The translations under genes and the position numbers were made by a program. The notes under the pieces were generated by a model. The model made no database searches. It was not told where the DNA came from and saw only the letters and a program-made list of their open reading frames with translations. This document shows, in pieces, positions 43,344 through 51,980 of a stretch of DNA of 64,000 nucleotides (position 1 is the first letter of the stretch; each line of letters opens with the position of its first letter). Source of the DNA: Ruegeria atlantica (GTDB lineage: Bacteria > Pseudomonadota > Alphaproteobacteria > Rhodobacterales > Rhodobacteraceae); the NCBI RefSeq assembly GCF_013032005.1, contig NZ_WQBE01000008.1:62001-126000 (forward strand), in the 5' to 3' direction.

Positions 43344-45797
43344 ATGGTTGATCTTCCCAGCAAGGCCAAAGTGGTCATCATCGGCGGCGGCGTCATCGGA
43401 TGCTCGGTCGCATATCATTTGACCAAGAAGGGCTGGAACGACGTTGTGCTGCTGGAGCGCAAGCAACTGACCAGCGGCACCACATGGCATGCCGCCGGTC
43501 TGATCGCGCAGCTGCGCGCCACGGCGAACATGACCAAGTTGGCAAAATACAGTCAGGAGCTTTACGGCTCGCTTGAGGAAGAGACCGGTGTGGCCACCGG
43601 TTTCAAACGCTGCGGGTCGATCACCGTGGCGTTGACCGAAGAGCGCAAGGAAGAAATCTATCGCCAGGCCGCCATGGCTCGCGCTTTTGGGGTGGAAGTC
43701 GAAGAGATTTCCAACGAACGCGTTCAAGAACTGTATCCGCATATCAACCTCGAAGGTGTGACGGGCGCGGTTTACCTGCCGCTGGACGGGCAGGGCGATC
43801 CGGCGAACATTGCGCTGGCTTTGGCCAAGGGCGCACGCCAACGCGGTGCGGTTGTCAAAGAGCGGGTGAAGGTTGCCGATATCGTCAAGCAGGGCCGCAA
43901 GGTGACCGGTGTCGATTGGGTTGCGGATGACGGCAGTGCCTCGGGTCATATCGAATGCGACATGGTGGTGAACTGTGCGGGAATGTGGGGGCATGAGGTC
44001 GGTCGCATGGCGGGCGTCAATGTCCCGCTGCACGCGTGCGAACACTTCTATATCGTCACCGAGAGTATTGACGGGTTGACCCAGTTGCCGGTGCTGCGGG
44101 TGCCGGATGAATGCGCCTATTACAAGGAAGACGCAGGAAAAATCCTGCTAGGGGCCTTTGAGCCCAACGCCAAGCCATGGGCGATGAACGGCATCCCTGA
44201 CACGTTCGAGTTTGACCAGCTGCCTGAAGATTTTGATCACTTCGAACCGATCCTCGAAGCTGCATGTGAACGGATGCCGATGTTGGCCGAGGCCGGTATC
44301 CATACCTTCTTTAACGGACCGGAGTCTTTCACACCCGATGATGCATACCATCTGGGTCTCGCGCCCGAGATGGACAATGTCTGGGTTGCCGCGGGGTTCA
44401 ACTCGATCGGTATCCAGTCCGCCGGTGGCGCGGGTATGGCGCTGGCTGAATGGATGGATACGGGCGAGAAGCCGTTTGATCTGGGCGATGTGGACATCAG
44501 CCGGATGCAGCCTTTCCAGGGCAATAAGCAGTATCTGTTTGAACGCTCTAAGGAAACGCTGGGCCTGCTTTATGCCGACCACTATCCCTATCGCCAGAAA
44601 GCCTCCGCGCGGGGTGTGCGGCGGACCCCGTTCCACCATCATCTGCTGGAACAGGGCGCCGTGATGGGCGAATTGGCTGGTTGGGAGCGCGCCAACTGGT
44701 TTGCCAATGAAGGGCAAGAGCGAGAATACCATTACAGCTGGAAGCGCCAGAACTGGTTCGAGAACTCGGCCACCGAACACCACGCCGTGCGTGAGAATGT
44801 GGGCATGTACGATATGTCCTCGTTCGGTAAAATCCGCGTCGAAGGACCGGATGCTGAGAAGTTCATGAACTATGTCGGCGGCGGCGACTATTCGGTGCCG
44901 AATGGCAAGATCGTCTATACTCAGTTTTTGAACCGCACCGGCGGGATTGAGGCGGACGTGACCGTCACCCGGTTGACGGAAACTTCCTATCTGGTGGTCA
45001 CTCCGGCGGCGACTCGTCTGGCGGACCAATCCTGGATGATGCGTCACGCACGCAACTTCAACGTGGTCATCACCGATGTCACCGCGGGCGAGGGCGTTCT
45101 GGCCGTTATGGGCCCGAATGCGCGCGCGCTGCTTGAAAAGGTCTCGCCCAGCGATTTCTCGAACGCAATAAACCCGTTTGGCACCGCGCAGGAGATTGAG
45201 ATTGGCATGGGCCTCGCCCGCGCGCATCGCGTGACCTATGTGGGTGAGCTTGGTTGGGAAATCTATGTTTCATCCGACATGGCAGGACACGTGTTTGAAA
45301 CCCTGCATGAGGCCGGGCAGGACATGGGTCTGAAACTGTGTGGCATGCATATGATGGACAGCTGCCGGATCGAGAAGGGCTTCCGCCATTTCGGCCATGA
45401 CATCACCTGTGAGGATCACGTGGTCGATGCGGGCCTGGGCTTTGCCGTGAAGGTCGACAAGGGCAGCGACTTTATCGGCCGCGAGGCGGTGATTGCGCGC
45501 AAGGAAAACGGGCCCAAAAATCGCCTGGTGCAGTTCAAATTGACGGACGCCGAACCGCTGCTGTTCCACAACGAACCGATCATCCGGGATGGCGAATATG
45601 TGGGCTATCTGAGTTCAGGCAACTATGGCCACACGTTGGGTGGTGCCATCGGTCTGGGCTATGTCCCGTGTGAGGGTGAGAAGGCAGCAGATGTGCTGGC
45701 CTCGACTTATGAGATCGACGTGTGCGGCGTAAAGGTCCAGGCAGAGGCATCGCTAAAGCCGATGTACGACCCGAAATCCGAACGTGTTAAAGCGTAG
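43344..45797 (+). CDS. Sarcosine/dimethylglycine dehydrogenase-like GcvT fusion (second copy)
   Basis: The 817-residue protein has the same FAD/DAO plus GcvT layout as the first copy but differs widely in sequence. GGGVIGCSVAYHLTKKGWND and TSGTTWHAAGLIAQLR resemble sarcosine dehydrogenase most, including the flavin-binding His. The C-terminal part has RIEKGFRHFGHDITCED and VDAGLGFAVKVDK of the GcvT domain. It would remove a later methyl group than the first copy and load tetrahydrofolate. ATG 43344 has GGAG upstream, and a further N-terminal extension would run into the direct repeats. A terminator follows. Confidence 0.88.
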   Translation: MVDLPSKAKVVIIGGGVIGCSVAYHLTKKGWNDVVLLERKQLTSGTTWHAAGLIAQLRATANMTKLAKYSQELYGSLEEETGVATGFKRCGSITVALTEERKEEIYRQAAMARAFGVEVEEISNERVQELYPHINLEGVTGAVYLPLDGQGDPANIALALAKGARQRGAVVKERVKVADIVKQGRKVTGVDWVADDGSASGHIECDMVVNCAGMWGHEVGRMAGVNVPLHACEHFYIVTESIDGLTQLPVLRVPDECAYYKEDAGKILLGAFEPNAKPWAMNGIPDTFEFDQLPEDFDHFEPILEAACERMPMLAEAGIHTFFNGPESFTPDDAYHLGLAPEMDNVWVAAGFNSIGIQSAGGAGMALAEWMDTGEKPFDLGDVDISRMQPFQGNKQYLFERSKETLGLLYADHYPYRQKASARGVRRTPFHHHLLEQGAVMGELAGWERANWFANEGQEREYHYSWKRQNWFENSATEHHAVRENVGMYDMSSFGKIRVEGPDAEKFMNYVGGGDYSVPNGKIVYTQFLNRTGGIEADVTVTRLTETSYLVVTPAATRLADQSWMMRHARNFNVVITDVTAGEGVLAVMGPNARALLEKVSPSDFSNAINPFGTAQEIEIGMGLARAHRVTYVGELGWEIYVSSDMAGHVFETLHEAGQDMGLKLCGMHMMDSCRIEKGFRHFGHDITCEDHVVDAGLGFAVKVDKGSDFIGREAVIARKENGPKNRLVQFKLTDAEPLLFHNEPIIRDGEYVGYLSSGNYGHTLGGAIGLGYVPCEGEKAADVLASTYEIDVCGVKVQAEASLKPMYDPKSERVKA

Positions 45798-45806
45798 TCA
45801 AAAAGT

Positions 45807-45833
45807 CGGGGCGCTGTGGCGCCCCGCTCGATT
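45807..45833 (+). terminator. Terminator after the second GcvT-fusion gene
   Basis: CGGGGCGC and GCGCCCCG form a perfect 8-pair stem with a TGTG loop, followed by CTCGATTTT. It closes the long plus-strand run that begins at 35763. Confidence 0.75.
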
Positions 45834-45955
45834 TTGGTGCCTGCCTGTATTGGCACGACGTATCAGATTTCCTGATGACCCTCTTCACAGTTTTCGCGGT
45901 TTCCAAGCTAGTCTGATTTGCCGTAGAGAAATACGGTATCAGTCGGAGACCCGCC

Positions 45956-46861
45956 GTGGCAGACGCCCCCCTACCATCGAACAATGCAGACACGCCCAAA
46001 GGGCTTGCGCTGGCTGTGACGGCCTATGTCCTGTGGGGATTTTTACCCCTGTATATGAAGGCACTGTCGCACGTTGGCCCGGTTGAGATTGTTGCGCATC
46101 GCGTCATCTGGTCGGTACCTGTGGCCGGGTTGTTGCTTGTGGCGCTGGGGCGTACGCGGGATCTGAAGGCGGCGCTGGTAAACCCAAAGATGTTAGGGAT
46201 GGCTTGCCTGACGGCAGCGCTGATCTCGGTGAATTGGGCAATCTATGTCTGGTCGATTGCCAATGACCGGGCTTTGGATGCTGCGCTGGGATATTACATC
46301 AACCCGTTGTTCAGCATTGCGCTGGGCGCGGTTCTGCTGCGCGAGCCGTTGACGAAAACGCAACTGATGGCAGTGGCGATTGCGGCCCTTGGAGTGCTGG
46401 CTTTGATCATCGAGGCGGGTAGTCTGCCGTGGCCAGCACTGGGGTTGATGGTAACGTGGGGATTTTATGCCTTTTTCAAGCGGTCACTGCCCATTGGCCC
46501 CAACCAAGGCTTTTTGCTTGAGGTCCTGATCCTGCTGATCCCGGCGTTGATGTACGTCACGTGGTTGGGTGTGAAAGGTACTGGCAATTTTGGGGTGGGT
46601 GCATCGGAAACCTTGCTGCTGGCTGCGGCAGGGGTGGTGACGGCGGTGCCCCTGCTGGTTTATGCCAATGGGGCCAAGCTGGTACGGTTGTCGACCATGG
46701 GTATTCTGCAATACATCGCTCCGACCATGATTTTCATCACCGCCATTACCGTGTTTGGTGAGCAGATCGACCGTGGGCGCATGATTGCATTTCCTCTGAT
46801 CTGGACGGCTCTGGTGGTGTATTCGATTCCGATGATCCGGCAGATGCGGGCTCAGGCCTGA
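45956..46861 (+). CDS. rarD: EamA family transporter RarD-like
   Basis: The 301-residue membrane protein has about ten hydrophobic segments, with LAVTAYVLWGFLPLYMKALS at the start and YFINPLFS-type sequence (YYINPLFSIALGAVLL), which match RarD. RarD was named for chloramphenicol sensitivity in some bacteria, but its natural substrate is unknown. The GTG start at 45956 follows CGGAGA. A CCGTA-GAGAAA-TACGG hairpin sits at 45921-45936 in the leader. Its stop overlaps the convergent SGNH gene by ten bases. Confidence 0.87.
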   Translation: MADAPLPSNNADTPKGLALAVTAYVLWGFLPLYMKALSHVGPVEIVAHRVIWSVPVAGLLLVALGRTRDLKAALVNPKMLGMACLTAALISVNWAIYVWSIANDRALDAALGYYINPLFSIALGAVLLREPLTKTQLMAVAIAALGVLALIIEAGSLPWPALGLMVTWGFYAFFKRSLPIGPNQGFLLEVLILLIPALMYVTWLGVKGTGNFGVGASETLLLAAAGVVTAVPLLVYANGAKLVRLSTMGILQYIAPTMIFITAITVFGEQIDRGRMIAFPLIWTALVVYSIPMIRQMRAQA

Positions 46862-47556
46862 CGTAGAATACGGGCCGCCTCTTCGGCCCAGATCGCGTAG
46901 GTTTTTGGACTTGGGTGATACCCGTCCGGCGCGACCAGTGCCGGATCGTCGGCCAGATCCATCGCCAGATACCGCGCCTGCGCGAAGCTGGCCGCAACAT
47001 GCCGTAGGCCCTGATCCAACCGTCTTGCCTGATGGCCTAAGACCCAGGCCAGCGGCTGCGGCAGGGCCGGGAACCGGTTCATCTGCGGTACCGCTGTGAC
47101 GGCCAATCGTTTTACGCCCAGAGGGCCGGTCAAAAGCTTCAACAATTGGGTCTGGCGGTCCACGAAGCGCTTGTACGTCACGCCGCGCGTCACGTCATTT
47201 ACACCGAGCGCTGTCACTGCCATGTCGAACTGGTCGCTCAGGCCGCGCAATCGGTCAATCGTATCCTGAGTTGTGTGTCCAGTGGTGGCCTCAAGCCGCC
47301 ATTCGACCGTGTAGTGACTTGCCAATCGGGACACGAGATGCCCGGACAGCGCTTGCGCCTGTGTCCCCGCACCGACCCCGGCGGCCGAGCTGTCGCCCGT
47401 GATCAGCAAACGCAGTCGGGGCCCACGCCCGTCGCGCCCTTCGCGCGGGCCAATTGGTTCCGGCAGCAATTGGGCGTTGCGGCGCACCGACAGGCCCTGC
47501 ATCGCCAGAACCGGCAGTAAGGGCACGCGCAACAGCTGATCTGGGGCAAAAGGCAT
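46852..47556 (-). CDS. SGNH/GDSL-type hydrolase
   Basis: The 234-residue protein has block I with the nucleophile in LLITGDSSAAGVG, GVNDVTRG with the oxyanion Asn, and DGYHPSPKTY with the catalytic Asp-x-x-His. It should hydrolyse an ester or carbohydrate acyl bond. Residues 1-45 may act as a short N-terminal extension; no clear signal peptide is seen. It ends opposite rarD and follows the NTF2-like gene closely. Confidence 0.85.
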   Translation of the reverse strand: MPFAPDQLLRVPLLPVLAMQGLSVRRNAQLLPEPIGPREGRDGRGPRLRLLITGDSSAAGVGAGTQAQALSGHLVSRLASHYTVEWRLEATTGHTTQDTIDRLRGLSDQFDMAVTALGVNDVTRGVTYKRFVDRQTQLLKLLTGPLGVKRLAVTAVPQMNRFPALPQPLAWVLGHQARRLDQGLRHVAASFAQARYLAMDLADDPALVAPDGYHPSPKTYAIWAEEAARILRQA

Positions 47557-47558
47557 GG

Positions 47559-47969
47559 TCAGTTGAGCGTGTTCTTGAATTCTAGGAACCGCGCATCGGT
47601 CATGATCCGCGCCATCATCGCCTCGCGCAGGGCACCGATGGTTTTGTGGGGGCGCATGACGACCTCGAATTCCTGGATCAGCCCATCATCGTTCAGGGTG
47701 ATCAGATCGACACCCACCGCATCCAGGTCACCGACCTTGCACTGAAACTCCAACGCCCAGTCCTTGCCCGCACCCATCACACGGCGATAGCGGAAGTCCG
47801 AGAACACTTGCCCCACGTGCCCCAGTACCGCCGCCACCGGTGCGCGCCCTGTCCAGGTGCTGTAATAGGTGGGCGGTGAAAACCGCACATCCTCGGCCAA
47901 CAACTCGTGGATCAGGCTTTCATCGCCCTTGGCCACCACTTCTTGCATGTGTTTGATCGTGGGGTGCAT
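47559..47969 (-). CDS. SnoaL/NTF2-like family protein
   Basis: The 136-residue protein has the cone-shaped NTF2-like pattern: an N-terminal helix (MHPTIKHMQEVVAKGDESLI), a strand with DVRFSPPTYY and a sheet ending in GLIQEFEVVMRP. Members act as isomerases, hydratases or ligand binders. No catalytic residues can be assigned. It is two bases upstream of the SGNH gene and divergent from the pseudouridine synthase gene. Confidence 0.75.
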   Translation of the reverse strand: MHPTIKHMQEVVAKGDESLIHELLAEDVRFSPPTYYSTWTGRAPVAAVLGHVGQVFSDFRYRRVMGAGKDWALEFQCKVGDLDAVGVDLITLNDDGLIQEFEVVMRPHKTIGALREAMMARIMTDARFLEFKNTLN

Positions 47970-48066
47970 GGTCTCTCCTTCCGTATTGGAGCGAGAGTTG
48001 CTGAACCGTTCCGTTCAGGCAAGCGCGACGTTGCGGGAGGTCGCGCGCTGCGATAGGCAGACGCGC

Positions 48067-48714
48067 ATGAGCGAGACCTATGATCCCCCGATGACCCCCT
48101 TGGACGTGTTGCACGAGGATGCGCAGCTAATTGTGGTGAACAAGCCCTCGGGCTTATTGTCCGTGCCCGGGCGGGGCGAGCATCTGGCCGATTGCTTGCT
48201 GACGCGGGTTCAGGCGACGTTTCCGCAAGCGCTGTTGGTACATCGGCTGGATCGGGACACTTCCGGCGTCATGGTCTTTGCTCAGACACCACACGCTCAG
48301 CGGCATCTGAGCATGCAGTTCGAAAATCGTCAGACCCGCAAGACCTATGTGGCGCGCGTCTGGGGGCGGGTCGAGGACAAGACTGGAACCGTCGATCTGC
48401 CGCTGATCGTGGACTGGCCCAACCGCCCGCTTCAGATGGTGTGTCATGAGACCGGCAAAGCGGCCGTCACCGACTGGCGCGTGGTCAAGCATGAAGGCGA
48501 AACAACCCGCATGCGGTTGTTTCCAAAGACCGGTCGGTCGCACCAACTTCGGGTACATATGCAGGCGCTGGGTCACCCGATCCTGGGTGACCCGTTCTAT
48601 GCCGAAGGTGCAGCGCGGCAATTCCCGCGCCTGATGCTGCATTCCGAAGAGCTACGCCTGAAAAGCCCCGAAGGCGGGGTTGCAATGAAGTTTCGCGCCA
48701 AGGCGGATTTCTGA
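48067..48714 (+). CDS. RluA-family pseudouridine synthase
   Basis: The 215-residue protein lacks an S4 domain and has the catalytic motif HRLDRDTSGVMVFAQ with the active-site Asp, then RKTYVARVWG and TGRSHQLRVHMQALGHPILGD. Size and layout match RluA, which modifies U746 of 23S rRNA and U32 of some tRNAs. The target is inference. An inverted repeat CTGAAC / GTTCAG at 48001-48018 lies in the divergent promoter region. Confidence 0.88.
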   Translation: MSETYDPPMTPLDVLHEDAQLIVVNKPSGLLSVPGRGEHLADCLLTRVQATFPQALLVHRLDRDTSGVMVFAQTPHAQRHLSMQFENRQTRKTYVARVWGRVEDKTGTVDLPLIVDWPNRPLQMVCHETGKAAVTDWRVVKHEGETTRMRLFPKTGRSHQLRVHMQALGHPILGDPFYAEGAARQFPRLMLHSEELRLKSPEGGVAMKFRAKADF

Positions 48715-48716
48715 TC

Positions 48717-48902
48717 CTAAGCCGTGCTGGTCCAGAACAGTTTCAGATTGCCCAGTGAAAACCGCTTCGCTCGTTTCTTAGGGGCGCAAGGTCGGCGAGC
48801 GGCCATGATTTCGCGTTCGATTTCAAAGGCACGCAGGGTGTGATCCTGCGCCCAGCGGTCCAATTTCAGGGTCATCATCACGTGATTGTCGCGGCTTGGC
48901 AT
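48717..48902 (-). CDS. Small basic hypothetical protein
   Basis: The 61-residue protein is rich in Arg and Lys (RRPCAPKKRAKRFSLG) and has no recognisable domain. ATG 48902 has a good AGGAG. It is divergent from a WYL-type regulator, and a palindrome lies between them, so it may be under that regulator's control. The single Cys and basic stretch could bind nucleic acid; this is speculation. Confidence 0.6.
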   Translation of the reverse strand: MPSRDNHVMMTLKLDRWAQDHTLRAFEIEREIMAARRPCAPKKRAKRFSLGNLKLFWTSTA

Positions 48903-48944
48903 GGGAATTCTCCTTTCAACTGATCCCAAGTCTGGCCCATCACT

Positions 48945-48964
48945 CCTGACACCACCCTGTCAGG
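48945..48964. promoter_or_regulatory. Palindromic operator between small protein and WYL regulator
   Basis: CCTGACA and TGTCAGG form perfect seven-base arms with a six-base spacer, 40-60 bases before the regulator's ATG. It overlaps the likely promoter of both divergent genes, so autorepression and control of the small gene are plausible. Confidence 0.6.
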
Positions 48965-49004
48965 GGGGTGTGCTAGTGTGTCAGCAGATCAATCGGAGAC
49001 CCCC

Positions 49005-49697
49005 ATGCGCCGTTCGACACGCCTGTTTGAAATCATCCAGATTTTGCGTTCAGCCGAAGCGCCGGTGACGGCCGAGATGTTGGCAGAAAAGCTGGAGGTG
49101 TCCGCGCGCACTGTCTATCGCGACATTGCGGCCCTTCAGGCGCAACGTACCCCGATCGAGGGAGAGGCTGGTGTCGGCTATCTGATGCGGCGCGGCTATG
49201 ACCTGCCACCGCTGAATTTCGATGCCGAAGAGGTCGAGGCCTTGTGGGTCGGCCTGTCGATGCTGGCACGGACCGGAGATAGCACGCTGCAGCAGGCCGC
49301 CGACCGGGTGTGCCGCAAGATCGAGGCGTTGCGCGTGCCGACAGACTGGTTGCAGGTTGCCCCATGGGGGGCGCCGATGGATGATCCTGAAAAGGGTTGC
49401 GTACCGGTTGTGAACTATCGCGAGGCCATCCGGAACGAGCGCAAAATCCGCATCACCTATGTCAACGCCAACGAAGATCGGACCGAACGGATCGTCCGGC
49501 CCGTTGCGCTGATCTATCATATCGAATGCACCATGCTGGCCGCGTGGTGCGAGTTGCGGAACGGCTTCCGCCATTTCCGTACCGACCGTATCTGGGCCTG
49601 TGAGTTGATTGACGATCACTTTTGCGGGCAGGGTGAGCCGTTGCGCGCGATCTGGCAGGAACAGAATCACTGGGATGTCCCCACAGGTACGTCGTAG
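49005..49697 (+). CDS. YafY-type HTH and WYL-domain transcription regulator
   Basis: The 230-residue protein has an N-terminal winged helix (LFEIIQILRSAEAPVTAEML, then VSARTVYRDIAALQAQ) and a WYL domain from about residue 130 with RKIRITYVNANEDRTERIVRP and LIYHIECTMLAAWCELR. WYL proteins sense nucleic-acid ligands or small molecules and often control stress or defence genes; the ligand is unknown here. No defence gene is adjacent. The palindrome upstream and the divergent 61-residue gene are its probable targets. Confidence 0.87.
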   Translation: MRRSTRLFEIIQILRSAEAPVTAEMLAEKLEVSARTVYRDIAALQAQRTPIEGEAGVGYLMRRGYDLPPLNFDAEEVEALWVGLSMLARTGDSTLQQAADRVCRKIEALRVPTDWLQVAPWGAPMDDPEKGCVPVVNYREAIRNERKIRITYVNANEDRTERIVRPVALIYHIECTMLAAWCELRNGFRHFRTDRIWACELIDDHFCGQGEPLRAIWQEQNHWDVPTGTS

Positions 49698-49815
49698 GTG
49701 GCAGGTATTTGCCGATTTCACTTGATTGTTGCTTGAGCCCACCTGCGGGCAACGCGATATACTGCGCCAAACAATACGCGCCCGAAGAACGGGCGCCGGA
49801 GCAGAAGGTGATATC

Positions 49816-50487
49816 ATGACGATTTCCAAATTTGTTTTGTCTGCCGGGCTATCCTCGGCTCTGGTCTTGGCGGCCTGTACGGACCCTGGCACGCTGAACC
49901 TGCCATCCGACCCCAATCAGAACACCAGACAAGGTGCGATTCTGGGCGGTCTGGTCGGGGCCGGAGTTGGCGCCATTGCAAACGACTCGGATCCGCTGTT
50001 GGGCGCGCTGGCAGGTGGTGCTATCGGTGCTGCAGGTGGTGGTCTGGTCGGCAACCAACTGGACAAGCAGGCGGCGGAACTGCGTCAGCAGCTGGCCAAT
50101 CAGGGCATCACCGTCACCAATGCCGGAGATCGCCTGATCGTCACCGTGCCGAATGATATCAGCTTTGACACTGACAGCGCGACCGTGCGCCCGGCGCTGC
50201 GCGCCGATCTGGTGCGGGTAGGGCAGAACCTGACGCGGTATCCGAACTCGAACATTCAGGTCATCGGCCATACCGACAGCGATGGCGAGGCGTCCTATAA
50301 TCAGGCCCTGTCCGAACGCCGTGCACGGTCCGTGGCAGATATTCTGCAGGCCAATGGGGTGAGCAGCGCCCGTCTCACGACTATCGGGCTGGGGGAAAAC
50401 CGCCCCGCTGCGTCGAACCTGACGCCCGAAGGCAAGGCCCGCAACCGCCGGGTTGATATCGAGATTGTCCCCAGCGGCCAAACCTGA
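49816..50487 (+). CDS. OmpA-family lipoprotein with glycine zipper
   Basis: The 223-residue protein has a lipoprotein signal with lipobox VLAAC, a glycine-zipper stretch (GAILGGLVGAGVGAIAND, GGAIGAAGGGLVG) and a C-terminal OmpA domain with VIGHTDSDGEASYNQALSERRA and NRRVDIEIV that binds peptidoglycan. It resembles YiaD. Its leader has a GCGCCCG-AAGAA-CGGGCGC hairpin at 49778-49796, and TTGAGC (49733) with TATACT (49758) is a possible promoter at suboptimal spacing. A strong terminator follows. Confidence 0.88.
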   Translation: MTISKFVLSAGLSSALVLAACTDPGTLNLPSDPNQNTRQGAILGGLVGAGVGAIANDSDPLLGALAGGAIGAAGGGLVGNQLDKQAAELRQQLANQGITVTNAGDRLIVTVPNDISFDTDSATVRPALRADLVRVGQNLTRYPNSNIQVIGHTDSDGEASYNQALSERRARSVADILQANGVSSARLTTIGLGENRPAASNLTPEGKARNRRVDIEIVPSGQT

Positions 50488-50493
50488 CGAAAC

Positions 50494-50518
50494 GGGGCAC
50501 CTGCGGGTGCCCCTTTTT
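50494..50518 (+). terminator. Terminator of the OmpA-lipoprotein gene
   Basis: GGGGCACC and GGTGCCCC form a perfect 8-pair stem with a TGCG loop followed by five T. Confidence 0.92.
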
Positions 50519-50601
50519 CGCACATTGACTGCGCGTCACATGGGCTTTGGTGCGCGCGTGCTTTGGGCTAGCTATTGGGAAACCCAAACCGGAGTTCCCC
50601 A

Positions 50602-51144
50602 ATGTCCGCACCAATCCTTCTGAGCCTGTCCGGTTCGCTGCGTCAAAGCGCCACCAACCGCAAACTTCTGCGCGAGGCGGCGCGGCTGTTCGACCCCGGC
50701 ACCCATATCGAAGCCGACCTGAACCTGCCGCTCTATGATGGCGATCTGGAGGATGGTGAAGGCATTCCCGCGCCTGTTCAAACTCTGGCCGATCAGATCG
50801 CGCAGGCGCATGCGGTGATCATTTCCACACCCGAATACAACAAAGGCCCGTCAGGCGTGCTGAAAAACGCGTTGGACTGGGTCAGCCGAACCGAAGGCCG
50901 CCCCTGGGCTGACAAGCCGGTCGCCGTGATGTCGGCGGCGGCGGGTCGTGCCGGGGGTGAGCGCGCGCAGATGGTGTTGCGTGGCTATATGGTGCCGTTC
51001 CAGCCGCGCATCCTGCAAGGGCCCGAGATCCATTTGGCCAACAGCTCTAACGAGTTTGATGAACATGGAAAACTGACCAGCGACCGCTATGAAAGCAGCT
51101 TGCGAACCCTGATGGAGAAGCTGCGGGCCGAGGCGGGGTTCTAA
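50602..51144 (+). CDS. NADPH-dependent FMN reductase family protein
   Basis: The 180-residue flavodoxin-fold protein has SLSGSLRQSATNRKLL as the phosphate loop and STPEYNKGPSGVLKNALDW as the second FMN motif. Members reduce FMN, quinones or chromate. GGAG precedes the ATG. It lies between the OmpA lipoprotein terminator and a MaoC-type gene with 38 bases between; shared transcription with the latter is possible. Confidence 0.88.
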   Translation: MSAPILLSLSGSLRQSATNRKLLREAARLFDPGTHIEADLNLPLYDGDLEDGEGIPAPVQTLADQIAQAHAVIISTPEYNKGPSGVLKNALDWVSRTEGRPWADKPVAVMSAAAGRAGGERAQMVLRGYMVPFQPRILQGPEIHLANSSNEFDEHGKLTSDRYESSLRTLMEKLRAEAGF

Positions 51145-51182
51145 CGCTTGTTCACACAGGTCGGGCTGCCTAATCTACGGCC

Positions 51183-51980
51183 ATGGCAGAGGAAATTCAG
51201 ACCGATTTGATCGACCCGGCCCGTGCCGCAGCATTTCAGGTGGCGCTGGGGCAGGAGGGGACGGTGACCGACGGAACGCCGCTGCCACCGTTTTTCCATC
51301 AGCTCTATTTCTGGTCCCCTCGCCCGCCGTCCCAATTGGGCCGTGATGGTCACCCCAAGGTTGGCGGGCTGATCCCCGATATGGGATTGCCGCGCCGGAT
51401 GTGGGCTGGGGGACGCTTGGAATTCAATGCGCCCTTAATCGCAGGCCGTAGCGCAAAGCGTCGGTCGATCTGCGACAGTGAAACCTCAAAAAAAGGGCGC
51501 AGTGGGCCGCTGGGATTTGTGACTTTACGGCATGAAATCTGGCAGGGGGATACCCATTGTCTGACCGAATGGCAGGATCTGGTGTACCGTCAGGACCCTT
51601 CGCCAGATCAGGTCAAGCCCGCCCCACCCACGGCGCGCACCGATGAAACCGACCGGCACGAGGTCACGTTCGATTCCACCTTGCTGTTTCGCTATTCGGC
51701 GCTGACCTTCAATGGCCACCGTATCCATTACGATCTGGATTATGCCCGCGATGTCGAAGGTTATGCCGGACTGGTCGTGCATGGCCCGCTGCTGGCGCAG
51801 CTGCTGATGTTGTTTGCCGAAGAATTGATGGGGCCTTTGGCGCGGTTCTCGTTCCGTGCAACCGCGCCGTTGATGCATTTTGAAACCGCGACCTTGTGCC
51901 GGGAAGGGCAAACCCTGTGGGTGAGCGGCCCCGATGGGCGGCAATGTATGATCGCCGAAGCTGTTGCCCGGTCAGAGTGA
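51183..51980 (+). CDS. MaoC-like dehydratase (HTD2 / mesaconyl-C4-CoA hydratase type)
   Basis: The 265-residue protein looks like a fused double hot-dog dehydratase. Its C-terminal half has FRYSALTFNGHRIHYDLDYA, close to the hydratase-2 motif carrying catalytic Asp/His, then GYAGLVVHGPLLAQLLM. The N-terminal half has RMWAGGRLEFNAPL. Homologues hydrate 3-carboxyacryloyl-type CoA esters or act in mitochondrial fatty acid synthesis. The substrate is inference. Its end overlaps the convergent DAO gene by nine bases. Confidence 0.83.
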   Translation: MAEEIQTDLIDPARAAAFQVALGQEGTVTDGTPLPPFFHQLYFWSPRPPSQLGRDGHPKVGGLIPDMGLPRRMWAGGRLEFNAPLIAGRSAKRRSICDSETSKKGRSGPLGFVTLRHEIWQGDTHCLTEWQDLVYRQDPSPDQVKPAPPTARTDETDRHEVTFDSTLLFRYSALTFNGHRIHYDLDYARDVEGYAGLVVHGPLLAQLLMLFAEELMGPLARFSFRATAPLMHFETATLCREGQTLWVSGPDGRQCMIAEAVARSE

